Assembly (NCBI RefSeq): GCF_002994745.2
Contig: NC_037090.1
Span: 15,116,001 to 15,180,000 of the forward strand
Direction of reading: 5' to 3'
DNA from: Rosa chinensis
Lineage: Eukaryota > Streptophyta > Magnoliopsida > Rosales > Rosaceae
Length of the DNA stretch: 64,000 nucleotides
Made by a program: the position numbers and the translations under genes. Position 1 is the stretch's first letter; each line of letters begins with the position of its first letter. Below the pieces are notes generated by a model. That model did not search any database, had not been told where the DNA came from, and worked only from the letters and a program-made list of their open reading frames with translations. Below, one piece after another: positions 10,630 to 20,863 of the stretch.

Positions 10630-12348
10630 GATGCGGCTTAAATAGCCTCACAATTTAACCCTGCAAAATGTAGTTGTCAGTATAGGATAAGCATGGATCG
10701 TTCAGTCCTGGGATTGTAGGGTACACCTACACAAAAAGGTCAATTAACAAATAAAAGAATAAAATGGGGGTTTTTGAATTTGGTTTCTAATCTACTTAAA
10801 ATAAAAACAAATAAAACTATATACAATGATCGACTTCCCTAACCTAGATCAATTCCACTCGGAAATTACTAAGTGTAAAAACAGAAAATCCATTTCAACA
10901 TGCTACAAAAATGTGCCCATCTTAAATGCCTAGATAAAAGCTCAAATGAAAAGCCTCAGCGGATCAATCCATTTATCTGATTCGTTCTAATGTAGGATTG
11001 GATCGGAAAAGTCCTTACCAAGCCTAATACTACTAATTTTTTAAAACACTTAGCGTAATTCTCTTAACTAGTAGTATTATCTAACCCTCGAATCAACTCA
11101 TACGTGCAAATTAACCATTACACATAGAATTTAACAAGTAATTTCCAAAATCATTTAATCATTAAAGCATGATTTTTACCACCGGTTAGAACTAATTACT
11201 ACTTGTTTAACTCAGCGTCTTAACAAATAACAATTACTCTTGGAAAATTAAGCAAACACACAAGAACTCTCACCGTTATTCTAGCATGCAAACTTATGAA
11301 CCTAACTCTGAAAATTACCTAAACACATAAAATGGCACAATATTGTAACATGCATCATAAAAGAATTCTTGAAATTAACTCAATAATAAACTGAAAATCT
11401 CAAAAATATTAATAAAAATATTCTGAAAATTCTGTGTCTCCAATTACACAACTCACAAATTGAAACACACAAAACCGAAACAAAAATTATAAGTAGAGTC
11501 ATAGTTACACTTTGAAGCTTTCCTCAGCGGCTTAGCAACAAGGTGATGAACTTGTCTCTGCTATGGTGGTGGAGCGTCCTTGACTCAGCGCCTAAGAGCT
11601 TCGTAGATTGATGGATGGATGGTGTCACGGTCTTGTACGTGATGGAGGTTTGAGCAGTGAATTAGGCAGTCTTGGAATGGTTTTTGGCCAAGAAGTGATA
11701 GGCAATGAATTATCTTGGCTGGGAAGTGATCTTGGCTGGAAAGTGATCTTGGCTGGGAAGTGATGCAAATTCAGTTCTGGACATTGCCTATTTATAGGGG
11801 AGCATTGGTTGGCTTTCCCAACTGAAACGTCTCCTTTATGGCCTTAACTCCTCTCATAATGGTGCAATTCATTTAATTTCCTAGCTGAAACGTCTTTCTC
11901 TTATTTATTTTTCAGCTGAAATATCTTTCTCTTTTATTCCTCAACTGAAAAACGTCTTTCTCCTTTATTCTTCAGCTGAAAACGTCTTTCTCCTTTATTT
12001 CCCTTCTTCATTGCTTGGTCAAATGTCTTAAATACTTTATTTTATGACTCCATCATTGCTGTTTCCAAGAGTTCCACTAGGCAACGTTTCCTACAACAAG
12101 TAGGAGAATATCAAAATTTTCTACAGAAAATAAAGGGAATTAAAATGTAAAGACCGTAAAAACAGTTGACAGTTAAGAATCCTGATCCAGCTAGGATTTT
12201 TCATGAATTTTACTTTTTCCGCCTATTTCACTCCAAACACTCAACAAGACTCTCAAAATGACTTAATGACTCAAAACACTAAACTAAGGGAGAAACAAGG
12301 CTAAAATGGGGCACATATTCAATAATATCGTCACACTTTTTGCTCCTA
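10630..12348. mobile_element. 1.72-kb non-coding insertion with 9-bp target duplication
   Basis: TCAACATAT stands at 10621-10629 and again at 12349-12357. RNase H coding sequence stops before the block and resumes after it, so the block is a clean insertion. It has no open frame above 60 codons and no obvious terminal inverted repeats. Inside are a ~17-bp tandem repeat (TGATCTTGGCTGGGAAG, ~11712-11762) and a ~30-bp degenerate repeat built on CAGCTGAAACGTCTTTCTC (11880-12005). A 9-bp duplication suggests a Mutator-like element without long TIRs; the superfamily is inference. Confidence 0.7.
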
Positions 12349-12357
12349 TCAACATAT

Positions 12358-13857
12358 TCAACGACTCCCAGCTAGTCGTTAACCAGGTCAATGACAGTTT
12401 CTAGGCCAAGGACCAACAGTTAGAGGCATACTTAGGGTACGTCAGAACGCTTCTAAAAAAATTCAACTTTCACACCATCACACAGACCCCCAGGAAAGAG
12501 AATGTCAAGGCTGATTCACTAGCATGACTGGCAACTGCTCAACCATACTAAAGTCCAGCAGACACAAGGGTAGAGTGCCTTGACAAGCCAAGCATCACAA
12601 AAACCCTGGTGGAAATTTTCAACATTGAGGTCCAACCCAGCTGGATAGATGAAATCATCGAATACAAGCGTAATGCAACACTGCCCACCGACAAGGTCGA
12701 AGCACGGCAGCTCAAGCGGAGACCAACCAGCTACAACATTCAGAATGGCAAGCTTTACTGCCAGGGGTTCACTCATCCCAACCTCCGGTGTCTGACCCCA
12801 GTGGAGGGAAAAGACGTTCTTGCAATGATACACGCTTGGGAATGTGGAAACCACTCAGGCGCCAGGTCTTTGGCCAATCGCACAATGTGACAATGATACT
12901 TTTGGCCCATGCTCGACGACGACGTCAAAAGGGTGTCAAGGTCTTGTCACAAATGTCAGTAATACTCTGACCTCCCCCATGCCCCAGCGGAACCTCTGTC
13001 AATCATCATTAGTCCATGGATTCATTCCACCTGGGGCCTGGATTTGCTAGGAAAATTCCCAACCGCCAAGGGTCAGTTCAAATACATCATTGTCGCCATC
13101 AACTACAACAGCAAGTGGATTGAGGCAGAACCACTGAAGGCAATAACTACCACCAAGGTAACCCACTTCCTCTGGAAGAACATATACTGCCGCTACGGCG
13201 TCCCCCACACCATCATCACAGACAATGGCACACAGTTCAACAACAAAGAACTTATATCTTTCATCGCTAACTTGGACACCAAGATGAGCTTTGCATCGGT
13301 CGCTCACCCCAAACCAACGGCCAAGTCGAAGCAGCAAACAAGATAATCAAGAGGCTGCTGAAAAAGAAACTCGACAACGCCAAGGGCTTATGGGCGGAAA
13401 AACTCCCGAAAGTTCTGTGGGCCATCAGGACTACCCCAACTTCCGCCACTGGTGAAACGCCATTATGTATGATGTACGGTATCGAGGCCGTCCTACCCAT
13501 TGAGGTCACCCAGCGCACCGCTATGGTTGAGGGCTACTGCCCCGAGACCAACGGCGAGGGCATCGGCCTCGACAAGGACCTCCTCGAGGAGAAACGACAC
13601 AAGGCCCATTTGCACAACTTGCAAAACAAGCAGCGGGTATCACGTTTCTATAATGCCAGAGTCAAAAGAACCTCCAACTGGGGGACTGGGTAATGAAAGA
13701 AGTCATTCCACCGCCAACGGCACTCCGCCCAACTTGGGAAGGACTATACAAAATTGTGGAAGTTGTTAGCCCCGACACCTTCTACTTAATGGACAAGGAT
13801 GGCGTCACAACGACCCACCCTTGGAATATTGAACACCTTCGATATTATTACAAATAG
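12358..13857 (+). pseudogene. gypsy second RNase H end and integrase
   Basis: The tail of the second RNase H (FNDSQLVVNQVND, then FHTITQTPRKENVKADSLA) is followed by integrase. There are remnants of an H/C zinc-binding region (about 12830-12960), the catalytic core with GLDLLGKF, IITDNGTQF and later the third acidic residue in a shifted frame near 13330. The C-terminal part is LYKIVEVVSPDTFYLMDKDG...HPWNIEHLRYYYK, ending at a stop near 13857. Frame changes near 12890-13040, 13310-13340 and 13690, plus stops, show it is dead. Confidence 0.88.
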
Positions 13858-14420
13858 TCATGCCGCTACCCAAGAGCGTCTTGACTTAGCTAAATTTTTA
13901 CTCTATATTTAGCTAAGGGAAGCTACCTAACGGGTGCAACCCTACTTTTGTAAGCGCTGATCTATCAGCTATCAATGAAACGAGGAATTATTCAAATCAT
14001 TATCACCCAGTCAAAGCACAACAATATTCGGCAGACCACGTTTGCTACATCGTGCACTTGGGAACAATTTTAATTCCTTTAATGTTTCGTTGATCGACAA
14101 AAGCCTAAGTCAAAACTCTAGCGGTATGTCAACATGCAAGCAACGCAATCATTGTAAACAGACCCATTGAAAATTTTAAAGAAACTACGCTTCATTATCT
14201 AGGGTCAAGACTCCCCGCCCAAAAAATACTGTCAAGGTACAAAAAAAAAAGCCTTAGCGGCATTACAAAAAGAAAAGAAATAAACAAGCGCATGGCCACA
14301 AGGGCTCGAATGATCTTCAGGGATTGTTGAGCGCGGCAGCAACTTCTTCACCATCCACCGGCGGCTGCCAATCGACCAGGCGGCTTGTTTGGTCAGACCC
14401 GTGAGCAGTAGGGCTTAGTG

Positions 14421-16859
14421 TCACCATGGTGCCATCCGCGCGGGTGTGAGCCGCCATAAAATTTGCACGAGAGACTTCTGATTGAGTTGGGGGAGGAGTC
14501 TACAAACCGACATCTGCCGGACAATCATCGCTCTCACCATTTCCTGAGCAGACACCCTCAGCTTGGGTGGGTACCACACCGCTCCCAGGAGCTTCCCTCT
14601 GCCTGACGGCTCAGCAGACTGGGACGCCTTGACCCAATCAATAGCGCCCTTCTGGTTCAACAGTTCCAGGTTGGCAGTGGCGCCAGCCTTGGTCGCCTCC
14701 ATCATCGCCTGCTTGTATTCCGCAGACTGCTTGAACGCCTCCATGATGGCGGCCTCAATACGACTCCTCTCCTCTTCCCACTGGGCAATTTCGCCCTCCA
14801 ACCGCTACACCTCCGAGGATTTGGCGGCAGAATCCGGCTGAAGGATCTCAATTTTCTTAACCTTTGCCGCCTGTTGATCCTTCAACAAGGCTATGTCTTG
14901 CTCCAGTTGAGACACAAGGTCATTCCGCCAGAGGTCCCGCGCGATGGCGACATTCAGCTTGTCGTGGGCATCAGCAGCGTCACACTCTACCTTGGTTAGG
15001 CATCGCCCAACGTCCTCCATCTTGTCTTTGGCTTCCCCCAGCTCCCTCTGGAGACCGCTAATCTCCTCCTTAAGCTGTCGCTCAGTCCGGGCTGGCTCGA
15101 CGCCGCCAGGAACATCTCATGCAGCCCGACAAAGAGATGCCCGAAGGACGAGTTGAATGGCGATTGATCAATGGAAGTCGAGCACACAATCCCCTCAAGG
15201 CCGCCGAACCCCAGCCGCTCATAAAGATGAAAAAGAAACTCCCGCTCGGGGTCAATCAGGATTCGGAGTACCCGGCAAACGAGTCTAGATCGCTGATCTG
15301 CACCTCCCTGCTGGCGGTTGCAGTCACCTTGGGCGGAGCCTGCTTTACCTTCTTTTGCCGGTGGGCCCCGATGGTCTCCGCGTCAGCAACCTCGTCCTTC
15401 ACATTGGCGTCGTTTTGCCGCTGCTTCCTCTGTAATACCGCCTGTATAGTGCCAGCGGCGACAGGCCTTGTTGTCATCTGCGGCTCCAACCTCGCAATGG
15501 TAGCTGGTGCCTTCGGGGACACCGCCCTCTCCTTCTGGGACCTGCGCAGATTGGCGAGCACTTTTTCTTTCAACTGTGCAGGGGTAGTCGGAGCCTTGCT
15601 CCCGCCGGCAACACTGTGATCACTGCCAGCTCCAGCTTGAACGACTGGCAGACCGTCGGCGCCGAGATGAGAGTGGTGCAGCATCGAAATCACCACTGGG
15701 GTTGCAGACTGGCTCACCGCCAACTTCTGTGGATTCACCATTGTCTACTGAGCTGCCAACCCGGCTGCTTACATGCTCTCAAGAAAATTATTTATCTCGG
15801 CACAGTCCATCGCTTTGGTTAAAGCGTCGCGGCTGGCTTTGTTAGCCCGCGGATAGTCTACAAAAACAACAGGTTAGCCTGATACAAAACCAAAGCTAGG
15901 GCAGGGATCAGCAGAAGTCACTTACCAAGGGAGCATGTCAACTGTTGATCGACCAACAATTCCCAACCGGTGAGAAGCCAAAGGTCAAGCAGGTTGCGAT
16001 TCGGCCAACAGCCTCTAATCCTCGCCACGCAGCACTCTTCCTCGTGCATCAGGTTGTAACGCAGGCCTACTACAAAAAACAACGAAATAAGAGTGAGAAC
16101 ATGGTACAACGGCATCTCACACAAACAAGGCTAGCAACTAGATTTAGCGGAACCTAGCGACAACCTTAGATAGGTTGGAACTCCGACTTAATCCTGAATG
16201 TCGGCTCCCCAACATTCTCCCCCGCCTGATATTCCCATCCAGCGATAGCAACACAGAAGCTCCCTCGCCAGGGAGACATGAAATCCTTCAAATTCTCAAT
16301 TGGTTTGGGCGGCCCCTGGCGACGGTTCAAATTCACCTACCCACTGCAGTTTTCGTGCTTCACATATACCAACTCGTAGAAATGTAGCACCTCCGCCACG
16401 GTTGGACCCTTGCAACCGGATAAGCGCCATGAGCAATCGCCATATATTAGGGCATACTTGCCCAAAAGCGATACCAAACTTGCAAACTAGGATTTGCAGA
16501 TTTGGCAGAAGAGGAAATGTCACCCCCTGGCGGAAGATCGCCTCATGCACTGCAGCGTACCCCACTGGAAGAATGAAGGCCTTCTTATTAGCGGTTGGCG
16601 GACACAACTTCACCACTCCGGGCAGGCGGAATACCCGCTTTAGACGGTTGACGGAGGCTACAGTCATCGGCCCTCCCGCTTCATCAACTGCAATGCCATC
16701 AATTAGAACCCAAGCAGACTCTATCTCTTCACCACCATACTCTCCCCCGTTAGCGGAACTGCTAGCGGAGCTATTGCTCACTAACCGCTCTTCGCGCCTA
16801 TTGCTGGCGGCAGCTTCCTCCCCCGCCCTAGAGCTCTCTACACGATTGTCACGACCCAT
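14421..16859 (-). pseudogene. Antisense spliced ORF in gypsy 3' region (Transposase_28-like)
   Basis: Reading opposite to gag-pol, a frame starts at 16859 (MGRDNRVESSRAGEEAAAS). It holds the stretch LKRVFRLPGVVKLCPPT, ILPVGYAAVHEAIFRQGVTF, PLLPNLQILVCKF, CPNIWRLLMALIRL. This resembles the putative gypsy-type transposon protein family (Pfam Transposase_28, from memory) found antisense in Tat elements. Intron borders are visible: acceptor TTTTTTGTAG near 16075, donor TTGGTAAGTG near 15920 and acceptor TTTTTGTAG near 15862. The later part (15741-15256; 15020-14421) is lysine/glutamine rich and partly coiled-coil. A stop at 16296 and frame shifts indicate decay. The function of this ORF class is unknown to me. 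Confidence 0.65.
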
Positions 16860-17570
16860 TGCTACCTCCCAAGGTATTGTCTATAGCGGCTCGATATCTA
16901 GCGGTTCAGACAGTAAGGTTCCTGCATGGGCAGACAGACGCAATGAGTCAATAAACACCCAATCTGCCACGCTGAACGACACGTCAGACCCAGAATCCTC
17001 ACTGCTCGAGACCTCTACGACGCTAGCCATCACAAACCCTAAAACCCAAACCAGTCAGTTCACACAAGATCTAAGCTATCCCTACGTCAATTTTCATCCA
17101 AGAACATCAAGAACACCCATACCCAGAAATCCCAGAAAGTGCCAAAACAAGAACAAAACGCATCCACACTCAAACCCAGATTCGACCATCTAGTAAGGAA
17201 AGAAACCCCAACCCTTTGTCAAACACCTAAAACCCACCCCAAAACACAATTCAAGACCCTTCGATACACCAGGGAATGACATAAACCACTTCGAAATAGC
17301 AAAACCAGAAACAGACAAACAAAGAAGATCTAATGAAACAGGGACGAGATTCAGAATACCAACCTTAAAGATGGAAACTCTGGCGTGCTCGAGGGTGCTC
17401 GTCTTCACTTCAAGAGGCCTTCGCCCTTCAATGATTGATAACTTCACGAAATCGTAGGATCTCCTCCTCGGATCTCAGAGCAAAGCTTGACAACGAAGAT
17501 ATCAGTTCAAAGTGCGAAGTGTCAAACTACTCAGTTTCCCTCTCTTTTATGTCAACATCAAACCAATCTA

Positions 17571-17632
17571 GGCCGTACGCTGAAAAATGACATCGCACCA
17601 CGGCCATACGCTGAAAAATGACATCGCACCAC
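17571..17632 (+). repeat. 31-bp tandem duplication
   Basis: Two adjacent copies of a 31-mer (17571-17601 and 17602-17632), each containing GCTGAAAAATGACATCGC, differ at one base. It lies in the gypsy 3' non-coding region. Confidence 0.9.
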
Positions 17633-17852
17633 GGCCGTACACGTGCCCCACGAACGCACTAACTCCCCTGATCAACTGAGGCGACGCCTCAGTTACAAAA
17701 TCAATAATTACTCGCATTAATGGCGAAGAGACGAGCGTTCTGAAGAGACGTTATCACGCACACTAACCCAATCTGTGACAGCCACGTGTTGGGCATCGTT
17801 AAACGAAGTTTCTATTCGAAGTAACCATGGAAGAGGAAGACTACCAATCGGC

Positions 17853-18333
17853 GGAGTCTCCGCTAGAGGAACACCCTTTTCTTCTTGCAAGCGAGTCTCC
17901 GCTAAGCGTAACTCCTCTAGCGGAACTTCCTTTTCTTCTTGCAAGTGAGTCTCCGCTAAGCGCAACTCGGCTAGCGGAACTCCCTTTTCTTCTTGCAAGC
18001 GAGTCTCCGCTAAGCGCAACTCCTCTAGCGGAACTCCATTTTCTTCTTGTAAGCGAGTCTCCACTAAGCGAAACTCTCTTTTCTTCTTGCAAGCGAGTCT
18101 CCGCTAAGCGCAACTCCCTTTTGTTCTTGCAAGCGAGTCTCCGCTAAGCGCAACTCTGCTAGCGAAACCCCCTTTTCTTCTTGCAAGCGAGTCTCCGCTA
18201 GCGGAACTCCCTTTTCTTCTTGCAAGCAAGTCTCAGCTAAAGTGAAACTCCGCTAGCTGAACTCCCTTTTCTTCTTGCAAACGAGTCTCCGCTAAGCGCA
18301 ACTCCACTAGCGAAACTTCTCCCTCTTACAAGT
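17853..18333 (+). repeat. ~54-bp tandem array in gypsy 3' region
   Basis: About ten units start at 17853, 17890, 17944, 17998, 18052, 18092, 18132, 18186, 18225 and 18280. Each begins GCGAGTCTCCGCTAAGCG and ends in CTTTTCTTCTTGCAA. Full units are 54 bp; three shorter ones (39-40 bp) lack the CTAGCGGAACTC part or part of it. Unit length divisible by three keeps several frames open, so ORFs through it are artefacts. Confidence 0.92.
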
Positions 18334-18852
18334 AAGACAGTTCGCTGAATGGCAACCAGCCGGGTCCCCGCGACCCTTCTTGCCGCTTACTATCAATGGA
18401 GGAAATTCTACCATTGGCGATTCCCGAGGTAACATCTCATTCTGACGACGACCAGCACGCGACGTTACAATCAAACGTACGATGACCGTCACGCGGCGTC
18501 ACAGAAGCCATGGTCCTCCTGGACAAGGGGACACGTCAACAGTCTTCGACGGCCCTGATCAGGCACGTTGACCCCGCCACTTGGGTATCAAAGATTGGGC
18601 TCGCTACCTAACACCCTCTGCTGAGCGCAGCTCCCCTCAACAAATGATACACCGGCCAAACGGATGTCTATCTTAGCAGGGGAGTGGGGGACTCCCTGAG
18701 GGGCCTAGCAGGGGCCCACCCGAAAGGATATATAGCGTTTGCTCAGTATGTCCATGGTTGACAACGCACTGACGCTAATTATGCTTTTGCAAGTCTAGCG
18801 GAAGTAATGCTTCGAACCGCTAGGCAACTTCCCAACCAAGATTGCCCTCCTT

Positions 18853-18872
18853 GACTGGGGACTTGGGGGACT
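18853..18872 (+). other. Gypsy polypurine tract region
   Basis: GACTGGGGACTTGGGGGACT stands immediately before the 3' LTR, where plus-strand DNA synthesis is primed. Confidence 0.7.
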
Positions 18873-19385
18873 TATACTTACATAGGCATTTGCAAGCATA
18901 ATTAGTTATAATGAGCCACGCTCATGCTACCGCCAGCGGTACCAAAACCCGCTAAATGAGTGACCTACGGGAACACAGCCAAGCAGGCTACCGCCTGAGC
19001 CCCGGCGTACCCCCAGATCCCCGCTAACGCGCCGCCACGCGTCGTGCCAAGATAGCATCAGAAGCTCCAGAAGCTGGGAACTTAAGCATATCAGTCCCAC
19101 ATCGAAAACATGGAGAAGATCAGCTCCCTCCTCACCCATAAAAGGTTCTCTCCTCTCTCCTAATTAATTACGCATTTATTACTTACCTACTGTTACTTTG
19201 TCAACATAAATACATTGACTAACTTAGGTATCGGAGAAGAGAAGAACGCCCAATGCGGTCTCCCTCTGATGCCCTCTATATTTTACTTGACAAGTAGCGG
19301 AAGCTCTGAACATCACAAGTAGCGGTCCACCCATCAGATCAGAGTTAACCAAGGTTCAGCTACTGCTGAACTTTAGACATCAACA
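18873..19385 (+). repeat. 3' LTR of the gypsy element
   Basis: 513 bp, starting TATACTTACATAGG (TA instead of the TG seen in the 5' LTR) and ending ...TTTAGACATCAACA. It is followed by the GATAC target duplication. Confidence 0.92.
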
Positions 19386-19390
19386 GATAC

Positions 19391-20125
19391 CATGATAAAG
19401 TAATATGGGGTTCACATATAAAACCAATTGGCAATAGATGAAGTGGTCCAAACCCTTATAAACTCATGAGCAAAGTTATATTTTTCCAATGTGGGAGTTA
19501 TATTTATACACATTCTCAACATGCCCCCACACGTATGGCGATTTCTCAAGCCATACAAGTGGACAAGTTATATTGGGTGACGGTGAGCACGTGTGGCCAT
19601 CGCTGAAACCAAACATGTGGGTTATCCCACTTGTGCATGCCTAACGGCCACACGAGCTCCACGTCACCCAAAAATTGTCCACGTGTATGGCTTGAAAATT
19701 TGTCACACATGAGGGAGCGTGTTGAGAAATATATTCATCTCAAATGGGAAAAATGGGGCCTTACCTATGGGTTTATAAGAGTCTGGACCACTCCATCCTT
19801 TGCCAATTGGTTTTGGATGTGAACCTCAGAGTACTTTATCATGGTATCAAAGCAGGTTACCCACGTGTTTAGTTTCAGCGATGGCCACACGTGCTCATCG
19901 TCACCCAATACAACTTGGTCCACGTGTATAGCTTGAGAAATCGCCACACGTGCGGGGGCGTGTTGAGAATGTGATAAAATATAACTCCCACATTGAAAAA
20001 ATATAAGTTTGCTTATGGGTTTATAAGGGTTTAGGCCACTCTATCCATTGCCCATTAGTTTTGGATCTGAACCCCATAGGCAAGGTCCCATTCTTTCCAT
20101 GTGGGATGCATATATTCTCAACACA
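19391..20125. mobile_element. Inverted cluster of TRIM LTRs
   Basis: In order: a minus-oriented LTR (19393-19521, TGATAAAG... to ...ATTCTCAACA); a minus internal segment after a CCCCCAC tract; an abrupt switch near 19640 to plus-oriented internal sequence; a plus LTR (19720-19841); a primer site TGGTATCAAAGC (19842-19853); a plus internal segment ending GTGCGGGGGCG; a second plus LTR from 19961, truncated at ~20075; then a minus LTR end (to ~20125). There is no coding capacity. The first LTR is the displaced partner of the TRIM piece at 5427-5782. Confidence 0.75.
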
Positions 20126-20259
20126 TCTTGCCTCATAGAGAAACACTTGTCATTAGAAAACTTCCTTCTGATTGATCTTGGTTTATTTGAGTTTAAATTT
20201 TACATTATTTGACTGCAAATGACTTGATCAGCTCGTTAGATTATGAGGATATCATATAT

Positions 20260-20858
20260 TGTTGGAGACTTGGAGAGGAAAGATCCCACATTGGAAAAGT
20301 GACAAATAAAATATAACTTATAAGTGGGTGGATCTCACCCAATTGTACCGAGGCCTTTTGTGATTAAAACCCAACACCTATCGGGTGGTTAAGTTGGGAC
20401 AATATCGGTACAATGGTGCGCCACGGGCCATGCTTGTCGCTTTTTAACATGGTATCAAAGCGGGTCCTTCTCCAATTGTGTCTCCACGTAGTCACGTATC
20501 ATGAGCCCAAATTGGGGTTCCCTGTATTGCCATCGAAATTACCAAGTGTCCAATGTGGGCCTTGGATTGTATCGACCAAGTCTCCGATATGAGACTTGTG
20601 TCCCAATTTCCAATGTGGAAATTGGATTAATTAATTTCACGTGCAGACCTAGAGTTAGGTTGCACGTGAGGTGGCGTGTTGGAAAGGAAATATCTCACAT
20701 TGGAAAAGTGACAAATAAAATATAACTTATAAGTGGGTGGATCTCACCCAATTGTACCGAGGCATTTTGTGATTAAAACCCAACACCTATCGGGTGGTTA
20801 AGTTGGGACAATATCGGTACAATGGTGGGCCACGGGTCATGCTTGTCGCTGTTTAACA
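20260..20858 (+). mobile_element. Complete 599-bp TRIM retrotransposon
   Basis: The LTRs are 190 bp (20260-20449, TGTTGGAGA... to ...TTTTTAACA) and 182 bp (20677-20858, TGTTGGAAA... to ...TGTTTAACA). TATAT target duplications lie at 20255-20259 and 20859-20863. Primer-binding site TGGTATCAAAGC (20450-20461, tRNA-Met type) follows the first LTR, and a purine tract GTGAGGTGGCG precedes the second. The internal part is only ~227 bp and non-coding, so movement would need proteins in trans. It is a different family from the 19391-20125 cluster. Confidence 0.92.
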
Positions 20859-20863
20859 TATAT

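Larger units (their letters stand above)
5783..19385 (+). mobile_element. 13.6-kb Ty3/gypsy retrotransposon, Tat type, defective
   Basis: Two ~505-bp LTRs (5783-6285 and 18873-19385) bracket the element. A 5-bp target duplication GATAC lies at 5778-5782 and 19386-19390. The order is primer site, gag, zinc knuckle, protease, reverse transcriptase, RNase H, a second RNase H, integrase. A ~5 kb 3' region with an antisense ORF and a tandem array follows. A second RNase H between RNase H and integrase, plus a long 3' region with an extra antisense ORF, is characteristic of the plant Tat lineage. Many in-frame stops, frameshifts and a 1.7-kb insertion (10630-12348) make it inactive. Confidence 0.92.

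Noticed and set aside
15119..15619. 166-codon plus-strand frame
   Set aside because: It lies opposite the lysine/glutamine-rich antisense exon, which has the better composition for a protein.
16300..17193. 297-codon plus-strand frame in the gypsy 3' region
   Set aside because: It is the complement of the antisense ORF region, Ser/Thr/Pro-rich and without domain features, so it is a shadow frame.
17717..18147. Long open frames on both strands through the tandem array (Leu/Glu/Arg-rich predicted proteins)
   Set aside because: They arise because the 54-bp unit is a multiple of three and lacks stops in several frames. The predicted peptides are only repeat translation.
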